Positions 7,417 through 15,966 of a stretch of 54,383 bases of DNA are shown here, one piece after another. The stretch comes from Halalkalibacter alkalisediminis (GTDB lineage Bacteria > Bacillota > Bacilli > Bacillales > Bacillaceae_D), in contig NZ_JAQQWT010000017.1 of NCBI RefSeq assembly GCF_028610705.1, positions 1-54,383 on the forward strand, in the 5' to 3' direction. The notes beneath the pieces are model-generated. The model did no database searches and was not told the DNA's origin. It saw only the letters and a program-made list of their open reading frames with translations. Each line of letters begins with the position of its first letter. The first letter of the stretch is position 1. The translations under genes were made by a program, and so were the position numbers.

Positions 7417-8400
7417 CGGTCGTTCCTCCTTTTATTAATTGATAGATTTCCTTTGTTTTATCGCTTGCAGCATATTCTTTATGAAGCGGTTGGACGGCAT
7501 CAATAAAGATGGACTTGTCCACTTCAATGAATTGTACGCCCATTTTATCTATCGCTGTTTCCGTCATTTCTTCAATCGTTTCTGACCAAATTTCTTCGTG
7601 ATAAAGTGTTGATTCTGTCGCAGCTTCTTCTATGATTAACTTTTCTGCTTCCGTAAACCTGTTGAAGCGTTCAGCATTCATAATTAACATATCAGGTACA
7701 ATTTGATGGCCTGTATACATATAATATTTAGCGACTTCACCATGGTTGTTTCCAACTAGAGCGGTTTCATTATTTTCAGCTGCATCAATGACACCAGACT
7801 GCAAAGCTGTGTAAACCTCACCATATGCCATTGCTGTAGGAATACCACCTAAAGCATCGATCATTTTTACACTTGTTTGACTCGGTTGAACCCTTGTCTT
7901 TAACCCTCTCATATCAGCTAAGCTAGTGACGGCTTTATCTTTCGTGTACAGGTTACGAGTACCCGCATTATAGTAAGTTAGCCCAATGAAACCGATATCT
8001 TCTGTTTCAAAATATAGTTGATCGGTAATAGCATCATTGTTCATTACACTTTCAAACTCAGTGTAATCTTCAAAAACGTAAGGCAAACTAAAGATTGAGT
8101 AATCCGAATCAAACCCTTCTAGTGCACTAGCACTTACTTTTGCAACATCAACAGCACCGGTTTGAGTTAATTCAATCACTTCACGCTCACTACCCAATTG
8201 TCCATTAGCAAAAATAGTAACCGTTATGTCTTTGTTTGATTTTTCCTCAACTAATCTGCCAAATTCAACTAAAGACAAATGGATTGGATGATCAAGCGTT
8301 TGATTGTGTGCCAGCTTTAATTCCTTTTCTGATTGGTTTAAACAGCCTGCAAGTATCATTACAGCCAAAAGGCCAACAGTAACTTAAGTTGTCTTTTCAC
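7409..8400 (-). pseudogene. dctP: TRAP solute-binding lipoprotein DctP, frameshifted in the signal peptide
   Basis: This is a DctP-type solute receptor that binds the substrate outside the cell and hands it to DctQM. The frame from the lipobox Cys onward is intact (about 315 aa, with TRVQPSQTSVKMIDALGGIP and AYGEVYTALQSGVIDAAENN). The natural start is GTG at 8400, behind AAGGAGGAG. Read from there it gives MKRQLKLLLAFWL and stops. Adding one T to the four-T run at 8367-8370 would give MKRQLKLLLAFLAVMILAGC, a perfect lipoprotein signal. The gene is therefore broken by one base, or that base is a sequencing error. Internal TTG or ATG starts lack a ribosome-binding site and most of the signal. 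Confidence 0.8.
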
Positions 8401-8561
8401 GATTTACTCCTCCTTAAAGCATAAAATTTAATCGCTCTTATTTTTTAATGTAACCATTTAAACAAGTCCCTGACCTTTTTCGGTCTAAACATTTAATAAA
8501 AAAGCTTTATCTATATTGATATGTCCATCACATTTTTATCAATTTGAATATCATTTACTTA

Positions 8562-8823
8562 TCAGATAGATGATCTTGACCTTTTAATATGAAACTCCCT
8601 TTTAAGAACCATTTGCATAGTGCGAACCAATTTCTGATTACTATTTGATTGCCTTCCCAACTTTCTCTTGTTGGAAAAGTATATTACTCTACCTGTTTCG
8701 GGGTTACTCCTCTTCACAAATGTTACGAAGCGCTTACATTTGTGCCCCTCATGACGAGATGAACAAGATAGACAATAAAAAGCTCTATTACGTTCACGAT
8801 TAATAACGCGAAATAACCTTCAC
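8562..8823 (-). pseudogene. small Cys/His-rich ORF with a 1-nt frameshift after the start
   Basis: I do not recognise this protein. A minus-strand frame open from 8819 to a TGA at 8562-8564 encodes about 85 residues that look like protein: RVINRERNRAFYCLSC, a Cys/His cluster (CLSC, then HEGHKC), NPETGRVIYFSNKRK, and a basic tail. A GTG at 8821-8823 with AAGGGG seven bases upstream is the obvious start, but it is one base out of frame: removing one G from the AAGG after it would give MKLFRVINRER. A good promoter and a palindromic operator lie just upstream. It may be a decayed or mis-sequenced zinc-ribbon gene, or this may simply be the TRAP operon leader. Confidence 0.4.
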
Positions 8824-8840
8824 CTCAAATCCCCTTATTT

Positions 8841-8861
8841 AATTTGTTTACTAAACAAATT
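8841..8861. promoter_or_regulatory. 21-bp perfect palindromic operator
   Basis: AATTTGTTTA-C-TAAACAAATT is a perfect 10+1+10 palindrome. It lies just downstream of the predicted transcription start of the promoter at 8874-8902 and upstream of a ribosome-binding site at 8831-8836. This position is typical of a repressor operator. The regulator is not in the window; GntR-, TetR- or MarR-type proteins use sites of this kind. Confidence 0.6.
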
Positions 8862-8873
8862 ATTATTAAAATC

Positions 8874-8902
8874 ATCATAACGAGATTTTTGCCATTTTGC
8901 AA
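8874..8902 (-). promoter_or_regulatory. sigma-A promoter upstream of the small ORF and TRAP operon
   Basis: On the minus strand, TTGCAA (plus 8897-8902) is separated by 17 bp from TATGAT (plus 8874-8879). It directs transcription toward the palindrome, the small ORF and dctPQM. The stretch between the small ORF and dctP holds no other strong promoter that I could see, so it may drive the whole island. Confidence 0.65.
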
Positions 8903-9066
8903 CATATTTCGACTAATAATTGTGATAGAGTATTGAACGGATATTACCTTTTTTAGAACATGTTTACTTCTCTATCATAATTGGCCAAAAGGTGATGGTT
9001 TTGAAGGATGAGTTGATTGTCTCCTACTCGTTTAGAAGCTCTTCAATAAATGGTGGCTTTATGAAC

Positions 9067-9192
9067 GGACATAGGTTCCGTTATTTGTTCAAAATCAGGA
9101 GAAATTGTCTATCAAATAATAATATAACGGAACGTATGTCCGCAAACCTCTTAAAAAGGAGCTTCTGGTCCCTAATAACGGAACACATGTCC
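9067..9192. repeat. three copies of a 17-bp interspersed repeat
   Basis: GGACATAGGTTCCGTTA at 9067-9083 is matched in inverted orientation by TAACGGAACGTATGTCC at 9125-9141 and again by TAACGGAACACATGTCC at 9176-9192. The core is GGACAT-N-N-GTTCCGTTA. The first two form an inverted pair around about 41 bp. The stretch 8903-9253 otherwise holds no gene I can support; the open frame across the repeats is not protein-like. Confidence 0.6.
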
Positions 9193-9253
9193 ACTCAATC
9201 AAGGCTCGCAACCTCTACTACGAGGACTCTCACTTCAACGATTGCCAAACTAT

Positions 9254-9285
9254 AAAAAAGACCCCCAAACCAAAAGGTTTGAGAG
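9254..9285 (-). terminator. terminator of the rplM-rpsI operon
   Basis: On the minus strand CTCTCAAACC-TTTT-GGTTTGGGGGT forms a stem-loop (plus 9261-9285) followed by CTTTTTTATAG. It starts 18 bp past the rpsI stop. Confidence 0.85.
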
Positions 9286-9303
9286 CCTTGAAACGTAGAT
9301 ATA

Positions 9304-9696
9304 TTAACGTTTTGAGAACTGAGGTGCACGACGTGCTGCTTTAAGACCGTATTTCTTACGCTCTTTCATACGAGCATCACGAGTCAAGAAGCCAGCAGTT
9401 TTAAGTGCAGGACGGTTGTCAGGATCTACTTTAAGTAGAGCACGAGCAACACCATGACGGATAGCGCCCGCTTGTCCTGTGTAACCACCACCATCAACAT
9501 TTACGTGAACGTCATATTGACCTTCAACACCTGTTTCCACTAGTGGTTGTTTAACGATAAGCTTTAAAGTTTCTAGACCAAAATATTCATCTAATTCGCG
9601 ACCGTTGATAACGATACGGCCGTCACCCGGCAATAGGCGTACGCGAGCAGTAGAATGCTTACGACGACCTGTACCATAATATTGTACTTGTGCCAA
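9304..9696 (-). CDS. rpsI: 30S ribosomal protein S9
   Basis: The 130-residue S9 sits in the 30S head; its C-terminal tail reaches the P-site tRNA. It begins [20 protein letters not shown] and ends in the conserved APQFSKR. It follows rplM by 19 bp and is the last gene of the rplM-rpsI operon. The length equals B. subtilis S9. Confidence 0.98.
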   Translation of the reverse strand: MAQVQYYGTGRRKHSTARVRLLPGDGRIVINGRELDEYFGLETLKLIVKQPLVETGVEGQYDVHVNVDGGGYTGQAGAIRHGVARALLKVDPDNRPALKTAGFLTRDARMKERKKYGLKAARRAPQFSKR

Positions 9697-9715
9697 AATA
9701 ATACCCTCCTATCGA

Positions 9716-10153
9716 TTAACCGCGAAGTGTGTAAACTTCTGGTTTTTGAGCTTGATGTTTGTGTTCAGGACCTGCATATACATGAAGTTTCATACCTTGA
9801 GCGCGTCCAAGAGTGTTCTTTGGAAGCATTCCTTTGATAGCAAGCTCTAGCATACGCTCAGGCTTGTTAGCACGCATGTCAGCAGCTTTAGTCATTTTCA
9901 AACCACCTGGGTGATTTGTGTGACGGTAGTAGATCTTGTCATTTAATTTGTTACCAGTTAGTTCAATTTTCTCAGCATTGATGATGATAACGAAATCACC
10001 AGTGTCAATGTGAGGAGTAAAAGTTGGCTTGTGCTTACCACGTAGGATTGAAGCCACTTCTGAAGCTAAACGACCAAGCGTTTGACCTTCAGCGTCGACT
10101 ACAAACCACTTACGCTCAACTTCGTTAGGCTTTGCCATATATGTTGTACGCAT
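9716..10153 (-). CDS. rplM: 50S ribosomal protein L13
   Basis: The 145-residue L13 is an early-assembly protein of the 50S subunit. Conserved stretches include [39 protein letters not shown] and [14 protein letters not shown]. The length matches B. subtilis. GGAGGGAAATTC precedes the ATG. It has its own promoter and an L13-type leader, so it forms an autonomous operon with rpsI. Confidence 0.98.
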   Translation of the reverse strand: MRTTYMAKPNEVERKWFVVDAEGQTLGRLASEVASILRGKHKPTFTPHIDTGDFVIIINAEKIELTGNKLNDKIYYRHTNHPGGLKMTKAADMRANKPERMLELAIKGMLPKNTLGRAQGMKLHVYAGPEHKHQAQKPEVYTLRG

Positions 10154-10189
10154 GAATTTCCCTCCGTATTATAGAAAATCTATCAATTT

Positions 10190-10252
10190 TTTTAAAACCA
10201 GTGTCTATTGTAACATTCCGAACCCGGGGCTAGTGGGTTTTGGAATTACCAT
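10190..10252 (-). ncRNA. L13 leader, autoregulatory mRNA structure
   Basis: Between the rplM promoter and start codon, the transcript folds into a stem with arms ATTCCAAAACCC and GGGTTCGGAAT (plus 10215-10246), one arm having an extra base. Firmicutes carry an L13-leader family at this position, believed to bind L13. Assignment rests on location and the hairpin; no covariance search was possible. Confidence 0.55.
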
Positions 10253-10257
10253 CTAAC

Positions 10258-10286
10258 ATCATATAATATTGAAAACCCAATGTCAA
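10258..10286 (-). promoter_or_regulatory. sigma-A promoter of rplM-rpsI
   Basis: On the minus strand, TTGACA (plus 10281-10286) is separated by 17 bp from TATGAT (plus 10258-10263). It lies about 105 bp upstream of rplM, leaving room for the leader structure. Confidence 0.85.
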
Positions 10287-10336
10287 CAACTTGTTACACT
10301 AGGATTCGTTGTCATATGCATTATTTTTATATTTTA

Positions 10337-11101
10337 TTAATATTCCTCACTAAAAATAGGTGTTTCATACGTGACTTTCCAGAGGAATAATCCGTTTCCT
10401 GGTGCTGTTTTGCCTGCTAGTGTACGATCTTGGGCTTGAAGAATTGTCGATAATTCAGAAGGCTCCCCTTTCCCGCCTCCAATATCTAGCAATGTTCCGA
10501 CGATGATCCGAACCATGTTATACAAAAAACCGTTCCCTACTAATCGAAATACAAGCTCATCTTGTTCAAGCTCAACCGAAATTTCATATAAAGTTCTTAC
10601 TTTGTCTTTCACGGCTGTATTCGACGCACAAAATGAGCTGAAGTCGTGAGTCCCTATTAATAAGGGTACCGCTTCCTTCATCCTTTCAAGATCAAATGAA
10701 TACGGGTAGTGGAACGTTGTATTTCTTCTCCACACATCTGGTTGTTTACTTAGTAAAACGCGGTAATGGTATTCTTTCTTTACTGCGTGATACCTCGAAT
10801 GAAAATCATCTGACACATGAGTCGCTTCCATAATACGCACATCGTCAGGCAAACAGGCATTCATTGCTTTTGGCCATTTATCAAGTGGGATTTGTAGAGG
10901 TGTGTCAAAATGTAGAACTTGTCCTCTTGCATGAACATGAGTATCCGTTCTTCCAGATGAATGAACACGAATCGATTCCCCTTTATGTAGGGTGGCTAAT
11001 GCAGCCTCGATCTCTCGTTGTACCGTTCGTTTACCCGGTTGAACTTGGTAACCAGAAAATTGAGTCCCTTCATACATCACCCATAACGCCACACGTTTCA
11101 A
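10337..11101 (-). CDS. truA: tRNA pseudouridine synthase A (positions 38-40)
   Basis: The 254-residue TruA converts U38-U40 in the anticodon arm of tRNAs to pseudouridine. It contains FSGYQVQPGKRTVQ, the catalytic Asp in SSGRTDTHVHARGQ, and GSGFLYNMVRI-like GNGFLYNMVRI near the C terminus. The motif reads RTDTHVHA where RTDxGVHA is usual. The start is TTG at 11101, with AGGAGTGG upstream; the open frame to 11197 overlaps ecfT and is not preferred. It is 11 bp after ecfT, in the ecf-truA operon order of B. subtilis. Confidence 0.95.
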   Translation of the reverse strand: MKRVALWVMYEGTQFSGYQVQPGKRTVQREIEAALATLHKGESIRVHSSGRTDTHVHARGQVLHFDTPLQIPLDKWPKAMNACLPDDVRIMEATHVSDDFHSRYHAVKKEYHYRVLLSKQPDVWRRNTTFHYPYSFDLERMKEAVPLLIGTHDFSSFCASNTAVKDKVRTLYEISVELEQDELVFRLVGNGFLYNMVRIIVGTLLDIGGGKGEPSELSTILQAQDRTLAGKTAPGNGLFLWKVTYETPIFSEEY

Positions 11102-11112
11102 CTTTACCACTC

Positions 11113-11919
11113 CTAGATCCAAATATATCGTATTGCTACAATCATCGCTCCAAACGCTATACAGACGATTATAGCAATGGTATCCTGTCCTCCCCAAGCC
11201 AACAGGCGGTATTTCGTACGTCCCACGCCACCTCGGTAGCCTCTTGCCTCCATTGCCAGCGCCAAATCTTCCGCTCTTTTAAACGCGCTAATAAATAACG
11301 GAATGAGTAACGGGAGTAACGCTTTAATCCTTTTTCCCCATGGTCCTGATGTAAAGTCAACCCCACGAGCCATTTGTGCTTTCATGATCTTTTCCGTTTC
11401 CTGCATAAGAGTAGGAATAAAACGTAAAGCGATCGACATCATTAAAGCTAACTCGTGAGCGGGTAATCCGACTTTTTTTAAAGGGCTGAACAAATCTTCA
11501 AGTCCATCGGTTAAGTCAATTGGTTTTGTCGTCAATGTCACAAGTGATGTCAGCATCACAATCGTAATAAAGCGAATCGAGATGAAAAGACCTTGTTTTA
11601 ATCCTTCTTCATAGACCGTTAAGAACCCAAGACTAAAAATGACTTCTCCTTCTCTTGTCATAAATAAGTGCAGAATCAATGTAAAGAGAACAAGCCATAG
11701 GATGGGCTTTATTCCTTTATAGATAAATGATAGAGGAACCCTTGAAAGAATCACCATCAAAATAGTAAACAAAATGACAACGCCATTTGCATACCAGTTA
11801 TTTGCTAAAAAAATAACGAGCACGAGGAGAAAGACACTGATCAGCTTAGAACGAGGATCTAACCGGTGCAAGTAGGAAGCCCCCGTAACATATTGTCCAA
11901 TAATGACATTTTGTAACAT
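11113..11919 (-). CDS. ecfT: ECF transporter transmembrane subunit EcfT
   Basis: This 268-residue scaffold couples the two ATPases to exchangeable vitamin-binding S components. It has five or six hydrophobic segments. The two Ala-Arg-Gly coupling motifs are visible as MARGVDF and [18 protein letters not shown] near the N terminus is typical. The ATG at 11919 follows GGAGGAA by nine bases. It sits 4 bp after ecfA2. No S component is encoded nearby, as expected for a group II shared module. Confidence 0.95.
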   Translation of the reverse strand: MLQNVIIGQYVTGASYLHRLDPRSKLISVFLLVLVIFLANNWYANGVVILFTILMVILSRVPLSFIYKGIKPILWLVLFTLILHLFMTREGEVIFSLGFLTVYEEGLKQGLFISIRFITIVMLTSLVTLTTKPIDLTDGLEDLFSPLKKVGLPAHELALMMSIALRFIPTLMQETEKIMKAQMARGVDFTSGPWGKRIKALLPLLIPLFISAFKRAEDLALAMEARGYRGGVGRTKYRLLAWGGQDTIAIIVCIAFGAMIVAIRYIWI

Positions 11920-11923
11920 AGGC

Positions 11924-12790
11924 CTATTCCTCCTTTGCACGCAAAAGATCTGCGATAAATGCTGAGGTTCCTTCAACATCAAACTGGTTCGGTACCGAAG
12001 TTAGACGAAACTTCTCTTTTAGTTCTTGTAAGAAGCGAACCGTATTAGGAAGACCTAAGCCGAGCTCCTCAAGCTTTTTCGCTTCTTCGAAAATCAACTC
12101 TCTACCCCCACACATTTTGATCTTTCCATTGTGCATGACAATGATTTGATCGGCATATTTAGCCGCATCCTCCATATGGTGAGTGACTAAGATCGTCGTA
12201 GTGTTATGGTCTTTATGATACGTAGAAAACAACTCCATCATCTGATCTCTTCCTTCAGGATCAAGACCAGCAGCAGGTTCATCCAGCACGAGTACAGACG
12301 GTCGACTTGCCAACACACCCGCAATCGCTACTCTCCTCATCTGTCCACCACTTAAGTGAAAAGGAGACTTGTCTAAAAAGCTAGCATCTAGACCCACTAC
12401 CTTTATAAGCTCTTTCGCTCGTTTCGTCGCATGTTCTTTTGAAAGTCCAAAATTAACAGGACCAAAGCAAATATCTTTTTCAACCGTTTCTTCAAATAGT
12501 TGGTGTTCTGGATATTGAAAGACATGTCCTACTTTTTTACGCAAATGAAGAAGATCTATTTTCTTTTGGCCTGCTTTCATCGTAAAAGAGCCGACTTGCA
12601 CAGTGCCAGAGGTCGGCTTAAGCAAGCCATTGATATGTTGAACTAACGTAGACTTCCCTGACCCCGTATGTCCGATAATCGCTGTAAAGGAGCCTGAAGG
12701 AATCGTAAGGCTAATATCTTTAAGGGCCATTTTTTCAAAGGGGGTCTTTGGCATATAACAATGATCTACTTCGCTAAATACAATGTCCAT
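11924..12790 (-). CDS. ecfA2: ECF transporter ATP-binding subunit EcfA2
   Basis: The 288-residue ABC ATPase is the second of the pair that powers vitamin and micronutrient ECF transporters. Walker A is GHTGSGKST, the Q-loop VFQYPEHQL, the signature LSGGQMRR, and Walker B VLVLDEPA with the switch His in VTHHMEDA. The MDIVFSEV start at 12790 matches the B. subtilis N terminus and overlaps ecfA1 by 25 bp; the ribosome-binding site there is weak, suggesting coupling to ecfA1 translation. Confidence 0.95.
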   Translation of the reverse strand: MDIVFSEVDHCYMPKTPFEKMALKDISLTIPSGSFTAIIGHTGSGKSTLVQHINGLLKPTSGTVQVGSFTMKAGQKKIDLLHLRKKVGHVFQYPEHQLFEETVEKDICFGPVNFGLSKEHATKRAKELIKVVGLDASFLDKSPFHLSGGQMRRVAIAGVLASRPSVLVLDEPAAGLDPEGRDQMMELFSTYHKDHNTTTILVTHHMEDAAKYADQIIVMHNGKIKMCGGRELIFEEAKKLEELGLGLPNTVRFLQELKEKFRLTSVPNQFDVEGTSAFIADLLRAKEE

Positions 12791-13602
12791 AATTCTGAGA
12801 TCAACTCCCTTTCCGATAAACATACTTTCTTAAACGTCATTCCCTTACGGCGAAGTTCATTTTGCAATTGAACGGGGAATGGAAGGGTTAATCCCATTTG
12901 TGTTAGTAGATCAGGAGAAGAAAATACATCCATTGGTGAAGCATCCTCTACAATACGTCCCTTATTAAAGATGAGAATTCTGTCGGCACGAACAGCCTCA
13001 TCCATATCATGAGTAATTGAAATGATTGTCATCCCGCGCTGGTGTAGCATCTGTAACGTATCTAGGACTTCCTTACGTCCGACTGGGTCTAACATAGACG
13101 TCGATTCATCAAAGATCAAAACGTCCGGTTCCATCGCCATTACCCCGGCAATAGCAACTCTTTGTTTTTGCCCCCCAGATAAACGATAAGGCTCTGCGTC
13201 TAGTAGATGAGAAATGCCAATTAAATCAGCATAGTGATCAATTCTCTCTTGCATCACCTGACGCGCAAGTCCTAAATTTTCTAAACCAAAAGCAAGGTCA
13301 TCTCGGACGGTTGTCGCAACAAACTGATGATCTGGATTTTGAAAGACCATTCCAACGCTTTGGCGAATTGTCCAAATGTCCTTCTCATCCGCTGTTGATA
13401 ATCCATTAATCAGAACTGTCCCACTTGATGGAATTAGTAGTCCATTAAGAAGACGCCCAAATGTAGATTTTCCTGAACCATTTCTACCTAGTACAGCAAT
13501 CCATTCTTTTGCTGAAATTGCAAGACTTACATGATCTATAGCCAACTTGCTCTCTTGCTCATATTGAAACGTAATATTCTTAAGCTGAATCAAAGAAGAC
13601 AC
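12766..13602 (-). CDS. ecfA1: ECF transporter ATP-binding subunit EcfA1
   Basis: The 278-residue ABC ATPase is the first gene of the ecfA1-ecfA2-ecfT-truA unit. Walker A is GRNGSGKST, the Q-loop VFQNPDHQF, the signature LSGGQKQR, and Walker B VLIFDEST, followed by SITHDMDEA. GGGAGGGATTG stands before the start. It is separated from rplQ by about 400 bp containing the alpha-operon terminator. Confidence 0.95.
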   Translation of the reverse strand: MSSLIQLKNITFQYEQESKLAIDHVSLAISAKEWIAVLGRNGSGKSTFGRLLNGLLIPSSGTVLINGLSTADEKDIWTIRQSVGMVFQNPDHQFVATTVRDDLAFGLENLGLARQVMQERIDHYADLIGISHLLDAEPYRLSGGQKQRVAIAGVMAMEPDVLIFDESTSMLDPVGRKEVLDTLQMLHQRGMTIISITHDMDEAVRADRILIFNKGRIVEDASPMDVFSSPDLLTQMGLTLPFPVQLQNELRRKGMTFKKVCLSERELISELWTLYLAK

Positions 13603-13914
13603 ACAATCCCTCCCTTAAACAAACATGTGTTTATGTAGACTCTGACACTCGAAAAGTATGCCCTATGTAATCGATCAGGTGTAGATGCTAAATTTTCACT
13701 CTACTCCCCTTTTTCAGAAAAAAGAAAAGACAATGATCTACTCCATACAAAGTGAAACACGGTGATAATCAAATCTAATTTTTACATAGGAAGTCTCACT
13801 AGATTGTGAACCTTATTTTGATACCGCAAACCCACATCATTTTCGCCTGCTATTAGATAAACATAAATCAAACACTAATCCAAATGATTAAAACCAATAT
13901 ACCTAAAAAAGGGC
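13603..13914. other. intergenic region, no gene seen
   Basis: About 310 AT-rich bases lie between ecfA1 and the rplQ terminator. I see no open frame with a ribosome-binding site on either strand, no repeat and no clear near-consensus promoter. Confidence 0.6.
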
Positions 13915-13969
13915 AAACAAAAAAGGGCCCAGAAACAGAGCATACGTGCTCAGATCTGATTTGCCCTTT
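13915..13969 (-). terminator. terminator of the S10-spc-alpha cluster
   Basis: On the minus strand AAAGGGC (plus end 13969) pairs with GCCCTTTT (plus 13921-13928). A second stem, GAGCA-CGTA-TGCTC, lies inside, flanked by CAGA/TCTG. TTTTTTG follows. It starts about 32 bp beyond the rplQ stop. Confidence 0.8.
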
Positions 13970-14001
13970 GTCGCCTCATCTATTCACTAAGACCAATTTG
14001 A

Positions 14002-14364
14002 TTATACAAGCTCAATGATAACCATTGGAGCACCGTCACCACGACGAGGTCCAATTTTAAGAATACGAGTATAACCACCTTGACGCTCTTCATAACGAGA
14101 TGCAATATCAGAGAATAATTTTTGGATAGCGTCTTGACCAGACTCCGTATCAGCAACTTCTCTACGAATGAAAGAAGCAGCTTGACGACGTGCATGTAAA
14201 TCTCCACGCTTACCAAGAGTAATCATTTTCTCAACGATTGAGCGAAGCTCTTTCGCTTTTGCTTCAGTCGTTTCGATGCGCTCGTTGATAATAAGATCAG
14301 TAGCTAAATCACGGAATAAAGCTTTACGACCAGAGCTATCACGACCTAATTTTGCGTATGCCAT
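14002..14364 (-). CDS. rplQ: 50S ribosomal protein L17
   Basis: The 120-residue L17 lies near the peptide exit tunnel. It begins [20 protein letters not shown] and contains the conserved [20 protein letters not shown] and [18 protein letters not shown]. It is the last gene of the alpha operon, 78 bp after rpoA. The length equals the Bacillus protein. Confidence 0.98.
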   Translation of the reverse strand: MAYAKLGRDSSGRKALFRDLATDLIINERIETTEAKAKELRSIVEKMITLGKRGDLHARRQAASFIRREVADTESGQDAIQKLFSDIASRYEERQGGYTRILKIGPRRGDGAPMVIIELV

Positions 14365-14442
14365 GTTGTTTTCCCTCCTTTGTTACCTGCTCAATTAAAA
14401 CGAGCAAAGACTATTATAAACGATGGAAGTTAGATTGCCTAC

Positions 14443-15387
14443 CTATTCTTCTTTACGAAGACCTAGACCAAGCTCTCCAAGCTTCTCTTGAACTTCTTCA
14501 AGTGACTTACGACCAAGGTTACGAACTTTCATCATGTCTTCTTCAGACTTATGAGTAAGTTCTTGAACCGTATTGATTCCAGCACGCTTTAAGCAGTTGT
14601 AAGAGCGTACAGATAGATCAAGTTCTTCAATTGTCATTTCTAGAACTTTTTCTTTCTGATCTTCCTCTTTTTCAACCATGATCTCAGCGTTTTGTGCTTG
14701 ATCGGTCATACCAACAAAGATATTTAAATGCTCAGTTAAGATTTTAGCACCTAAAGAAACAGCTTCTTCAGGACGTATGCTTCCGTCAGTCCAGACATCA
14801 AGAGTTAGTTTGTCATAGTTAGTTACTTGACCGACGCGTGTATTCTCAACTTGATAATTTACTCGTGAAACCGGTGTGTAAATAGAATCGATAGGAATAA
14901 CCCCAATTGGTTGTTCATCGTTCTTATTACCCTCAGCAAGGATATAACCACGACCACGTTTTGCAATTAGACGCATATGTAAATGCGCACCAGCCGCAAG
15001 TGTCGCAATGTGAAGATCTGGATTTAAGACTTCAACATCACTATCATGAGTTAAATCATTTGCTGTTACAACTCCTTCACCTTGAATATCAATTTCAAGG
15101 GTCTTCTCTTCATCTGAATAGATTTTAAGAGCCAGCTTTTTTAAGTTCAAAATAATGGTTGTTACATCTTCAACTACGCCTTCGATAGTTGAGAACTCAT
15201 GTAAAACTGAATCAATTTGAACAGAAGTTACAGCAGCGCCAGGCAAAGAGGAAAGAAGAATACGACGTAGGGAATTTCCTAAAGTTGTACCATATCCACG
15301 TTCTAATGGCTCAACGATAAATTTTCCATACTTTGCGTCTTCACTTACTTCAACCGCTTCAATATTTGGCTTCTCAATTTCAATCAT
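14443..15387 (-). CDS. rpoA: RNA polymerase alpha subunit
   Basis: The 314-residue alpha subunit assembles RNA polymerase through its N-terminal domain (about 1-230; [19 protein letters not shown]) and contacts UP elements and activators through its C-terminal domain (about 245-310; [27 protein letters not shown]). An acidic linker joins them. It follows rpsK after an unusually long 166-bp spacer with a strong hairpin. Confidence 0.98.
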   Translation of the reverse strand: MIEIEKPNIEAVEVSEDAKYGKFIVEPLERGYGTTLGNSLRRILLSSLPGAAVTSVQIDSVLHEFSTIEGVVEDVTTIILNLKKLALKIYSDEEKTLEIDIQGEGVVTANDLTHDSDVEVLNPDLHIATLAAGAHLHMRLIAKRGRGYILAEGNKNDEQPIGVIPIDSIYTPVSRVNYQVENTRVGQVTNYDKLTLDVWTDGSIRPEEAVSLGAKILTEHLNIFVGMTDQAQNAEIMVEKEEDQKEKVLEMTIEELDLSVRSYNCLKRAGINTVQELTHKSEEDMMKVRNLGRKSLEEVQEKLGELGLGLRKEE

Positions 15388-15433
15388 TAAACAAACCCTC
15401 CTTCAAAACGTCGAACTCCGGTAGACTGCAAGG

Positions 15434-15462
15434 ATTGCCTAACCGGATAACCAGTAGGCAAT
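15434..15462 (-). other. strong hairpin in the rpsK-rpoA spacer
   Basis: Perfect 8-bp arms ATTGCCTA (15434-15441) and TAGGCAAT (15455-15462) are extended inside by a further CTGG/CCGG stem around TTAT on the minus strand. No T-run follows, so it is not a standard terminator. It lies 47 bp upstream of rpoA and could be a regulatory or processing element. Confidence 0.5.
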
Positions 15463-15553
15463 TCCTAAGCTTTACACCACTTTTGCCAACAGGACTGTTA
15501 TCGCTCTATCCATTATTGACAATTTAGGGAAATCTATACAATGATTGATTCCG

Positions 15554-15946
15554 TTATACTCTACGACGTTTTGGCGGGCGACAACCGTTGTGAGGAACTG
15601 GAGTAACATCTTTAATCATGTTCACTTCAAGACCAACAGCTTGTAAAGAACGGATTGCCGCTTCACGACCTGCTCCAGGTCCTTTAACTGAAACCTCAAC
15701 AGTTTTCATACCATGTTCCATTGCTGTTTTACCCGCTTGCTCTGCAGCCATTTGAGCAGCAAATGGAGTTGACTTACGAGAACCCTTGAAACCTAATCCA
15801 CCAGCACTTGCCCAAGAAATTGTATTACCATGTGTATCTGTAATTGTCACAATCGTATTGTTGAATGTAGAACGAATGTGAGCAATCCCAGCTTCAACAT
15901 TTTTACGTTGGCGACGCTTTGGACGAGTATTCGTTTTTTTAGCCAT
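15554..15946 (-). CDS. rpsK: 30S ribosomal protein S11
   Basis: The 130-residue S11 forms part of the 30S platform near the E-site mRNA. It contains [38 protein letters not shown], and the C-terminal [13 protein letters not shown]. It follows rpsM by 20 bp, as is usual in the alpha operon. Confidence 0.98.
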   Translation of the reverse strand: MAKKTNTRPKRRQRKNVEAGIAHIRSTFNNTIVTITDTHGNTISWASAGGLGFKGSRKSTPFAAQMAAEQAGKTAMEHGMKTVEVSVKGPGAGREAAIRSLQAVGLEVNMIKDVTPVPHNGCRPPKRRRV

Positions 15947-15966
15947 TTTTTATGCGACCTCCTTTA

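Noticed and set aside
7409-8368. dctP as an intact gene from an internal TTG near 8368
   Set aside because: That start has no ribosome-binding site and gives a truncated signal peptide; the strong site is at GTG 8400, one base out of frame.
8715-8744. Inverted repeat CACAAATGT/ACATTTGTG containing TGTAAGCGCTT, considered as a CcpA cre site
   Set aside because: Only one half fits the cre consensus; the other half mismatches, and the site lies far from the TRAP start and inside the possible small ORF.
8992-9255. 87-codon plus-strand open frame downstream of the TRAP promoter region
   Set aside because: It runs across the three repeat copies, has weak amino-acid character and poor start context; the repeats explain the open frame.
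10864-11298. 144-codon plus-strand frame opposite truA/ecfT
   Set aside because: It is an antisense shadow of two well-supported genes.
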